Source: Terrilactibacillus laevilacticus (GTDB lineage Bacteria; Bacillota; Bacilli; Bacillales; Sporolactobacillaceae). Taken from it: a DNA stretch of 64,000 nucleotides. Positions 62,871 to 64,000 of this stretch are shown here, piece after piece (position 1 is the first letter of the stretch; every line of letters starts with the position of its first letter). A program made the position numbers and the translations under genes. The notes below the pieces were generated by a model. The model was not told the origin of the DNA, did not search any database, and saw nothing but the letters and a program-made list of their open reading frames with translations. The DNA is taken from positions 620,001 through 684,000 of the forward strand of contig NZ_VDCY01000001.1 of assembly GCF_006517395.1 (NCBI RefSeq), given 5' to 3'.

Positions 62871-64000
62871 TTAAACCCAATAGGTAAGTAGATAAAGGAT
62901 AACCCCTGTAAAAAAGCCAACTAATGTTCCACTTACACGAATAAGTTGTAGATCATGACCTGCTTTTGATTCAATTAAATGAACTAAGTCATCAGTCGTG
63001 TAAGTATTTAATCCTTCTTTTACCAAAGTTCCTAAAAGATGATGCTTAACATGGATCCAATGTCTCACCATTATTTGCAATAATCTTTCCATCTCATCCC
63101 GAATGGAAGAATGCGATTTATATTGTTGAAGCAATGCCTCGAAAATAGACTCTACCTTCTCTGCTTTGATAACATGACCATTATCTGATGTCACTATATC
63201 TTTATATTGCTGAAGAAATTCAGTAACATAAGTATCTATACGAATTTTATTAATGAGTTGATTATTTATCCAAGAGTCTATTTTTTCTCTTAATACACGA
63301 TCACCTTTTATTTGATCAATGTAGTTCAAACACTTCTTTCGAATTTTTTCACGTATTGGATTTTCCCCATCCATGATATTTTCAAGAAAATCAATGAGCC
63401 GTTTTTGTACATTAAATGTTAATTTATCAATGGTAGAGTCTGTAATAAACCTATCTATCCACTGTCTAAAAGTTTGTTCTTTCATATACGACGTCTTAGC
63501 TTCTAATAAACTCATTCTAATCAATTCTGAAATCTCGTTACTCTTACATATACCGATAACTTCTTCAAGAATGAATTGAATGAATTTTTCTCCCTGGCGC
63601 TTTTTTATTGTATACTCTATGACCGCTATGATAAGTGGCGTGAATTCTAAATTTCTTCGTTGTTCCTTTAGTGTATGTTCCAGAAATGCCCCAATCTCAG
63701 TAGAATTCATATGTTTTATGTAATCAATCATCATGTTTTGTATGATTTCGGATATTTCATATTTAACTTCATCATGATCTAAAAATTGAACTATTTTTTC
63801 TTCTAAACGTATTTTTTCCACTTTCCGATCAAGGTTCTCTTTTGAAAATAAATCATTCTCGATCATACTTACTAAAGTGTCAGTAAGCCTTTCGCGGTTT
63901 GAAGATATGATATCTGTCCGGATGAATAAAGATGGATTAGATTTTATCCCTAATGGTTTTCGAAAAAGAGCCGATACGGCAAACCAATCAGCAAGTCCTG
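62871..64000 (-). CDS. DUF445 family membrane protein, 5' end beyond the window
   Basis: The reading frame stays open from the stop at 62871 to the window edge. The last visible codons read GLADWFAVSALFRKPLGI, the DUF445 N-terminal signature, so the ATG at 63866 is internal. The C-terminal LIESKAGHDLQLIRVSGTLVG and final helix match the downstream paralogue. Only the first membrane helix and the start codon are missing. Confidence 0.85.
   Translation of the reverse strand, partial: GLADWFAVSALFRKPLGIKSNPSLFIRTDIISSNRERLTDTLVSMIENDLFSKENLDRKVEKIRLEEKIVQFLDHDEVKYEISEIIQNMMIDYIKHMNSTEIGAFLEHTLKEQRRNLEFTPLIIAVIEYTIKKRQGEKFIQFILEEVIGICKSNEISELIRMSLLEAKTSYMKEQTFRQWIDRFITDSTIDKLTFNVQKRLIDFLENIMDGENPIREKIRKKCLNYIDQIKGDRVLREKIDSWINNQLINKIRIDTYVTEFLQQYKDIVTSDNGHVIKAEKVESIFEALLQQYKSHSSIRDEMERLLQIMVRHWIHVKHHLLGTLVKEGLNTYTTDDLVHLIESKAGHDLQLIRVSGTLVGFFTGVILYLLTYWV

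Noticed and set aside
1-64000. CRISPR arrays, tRNA or rRNA genes, prophage genes, integrases
   Set aside because: No regular spacer repeats, cloverleaf sequences or recognisable recombinase/phage proteins were found on either strand.

Overview
The window looks like a low-GC, endospore-forming member of the Bacillales. Three lines of evidence support this. It carries a stage II sporulation protein P gene with a sigma-E-like promoter, a GerA-type germinant receptor subunit and a squalene-hopene/sporulenol cyclase. It carries bacillithiol genes (bshA, bshB1). It also keeps a long block in the Bacillus subtilis gene order: ypjD-dapB-mgsA-bshB1-bshA-cca-birA, panB-panC-panD, ypmB, asnS-dnaD-nth-ypoC, then convergent recU-ponA and a yppE-like gene. 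The species cannot be named from the sequence alone.

Layout. 1-12.9 kb holds minus-strand single genes: a giant secreted 5'-nucleotidase, a diacylglycerol glucosyltransferase-like enzyme, a UPF0316 membrane protein, a terpene cyclase, ilvA and an LCP-family ligase. 13-21 kb holds an MFS exporter, a PhzF protein, an ABC-F ATPase (ykpA), spoIIP and an acyl-CoA synthetase. 20.9-24.0 kb is a thiamine-precursor ECF transporter operon (ykoE-ykoD-ykoC) behind a TPP riboswitch whose on/off hairpins can be read directly. 24.2-49.1 kb is the conserved Bacillus block. It is interrupted by about 6 kb between panB and birA that is full of relics and paralogues: an orphan gerA, an ABC ATPase relic, a YitT gene and an internally deleted YitT copy, an MFS exporter, and yqhV. 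The ypmB end of the block lacks the aspB, dinG and ypmA genes found there in B. subtilis. 50.3-53.8 kb is an idonate/gluconate-type operon (MDR dehydrogenase, SDR, GntP permease).

54.0-61.0 kb is a visibly GC-richer island of eight tightly packed minus-strand genes: a ProC-like reductase, a VOC protein, a cystine-type amino-acid ABC importer, an SDR and a UroD-family methyltransferase with an intact His-X-Cys...Cys zinc site. It is preceded by a consensus sigma-A promoter, a short ORF extremely rich in Met and Cys codons, and an intrinsic terminator that contains that ORF's stop codon. I read this as a translation-coupled attenuator of a possibly undescribed catabolic or sulfur-related pathway. 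The island is bracketed by diverged direct repeats, each made of the 3' end of gntP plus the 3' end of the neighbouring DUF445 gene. It therefore interrupted an ancestral gntP/DUF445 convergent junction and left broken gene ends on both sides. Two tandem DUF445 membrane proteins close the window, the second running off the right edge.

Two families of roughly 200-bp structured intergenic repeats are present (three copies of one, one of the other). They share a recognisable inner core although their ends differ.
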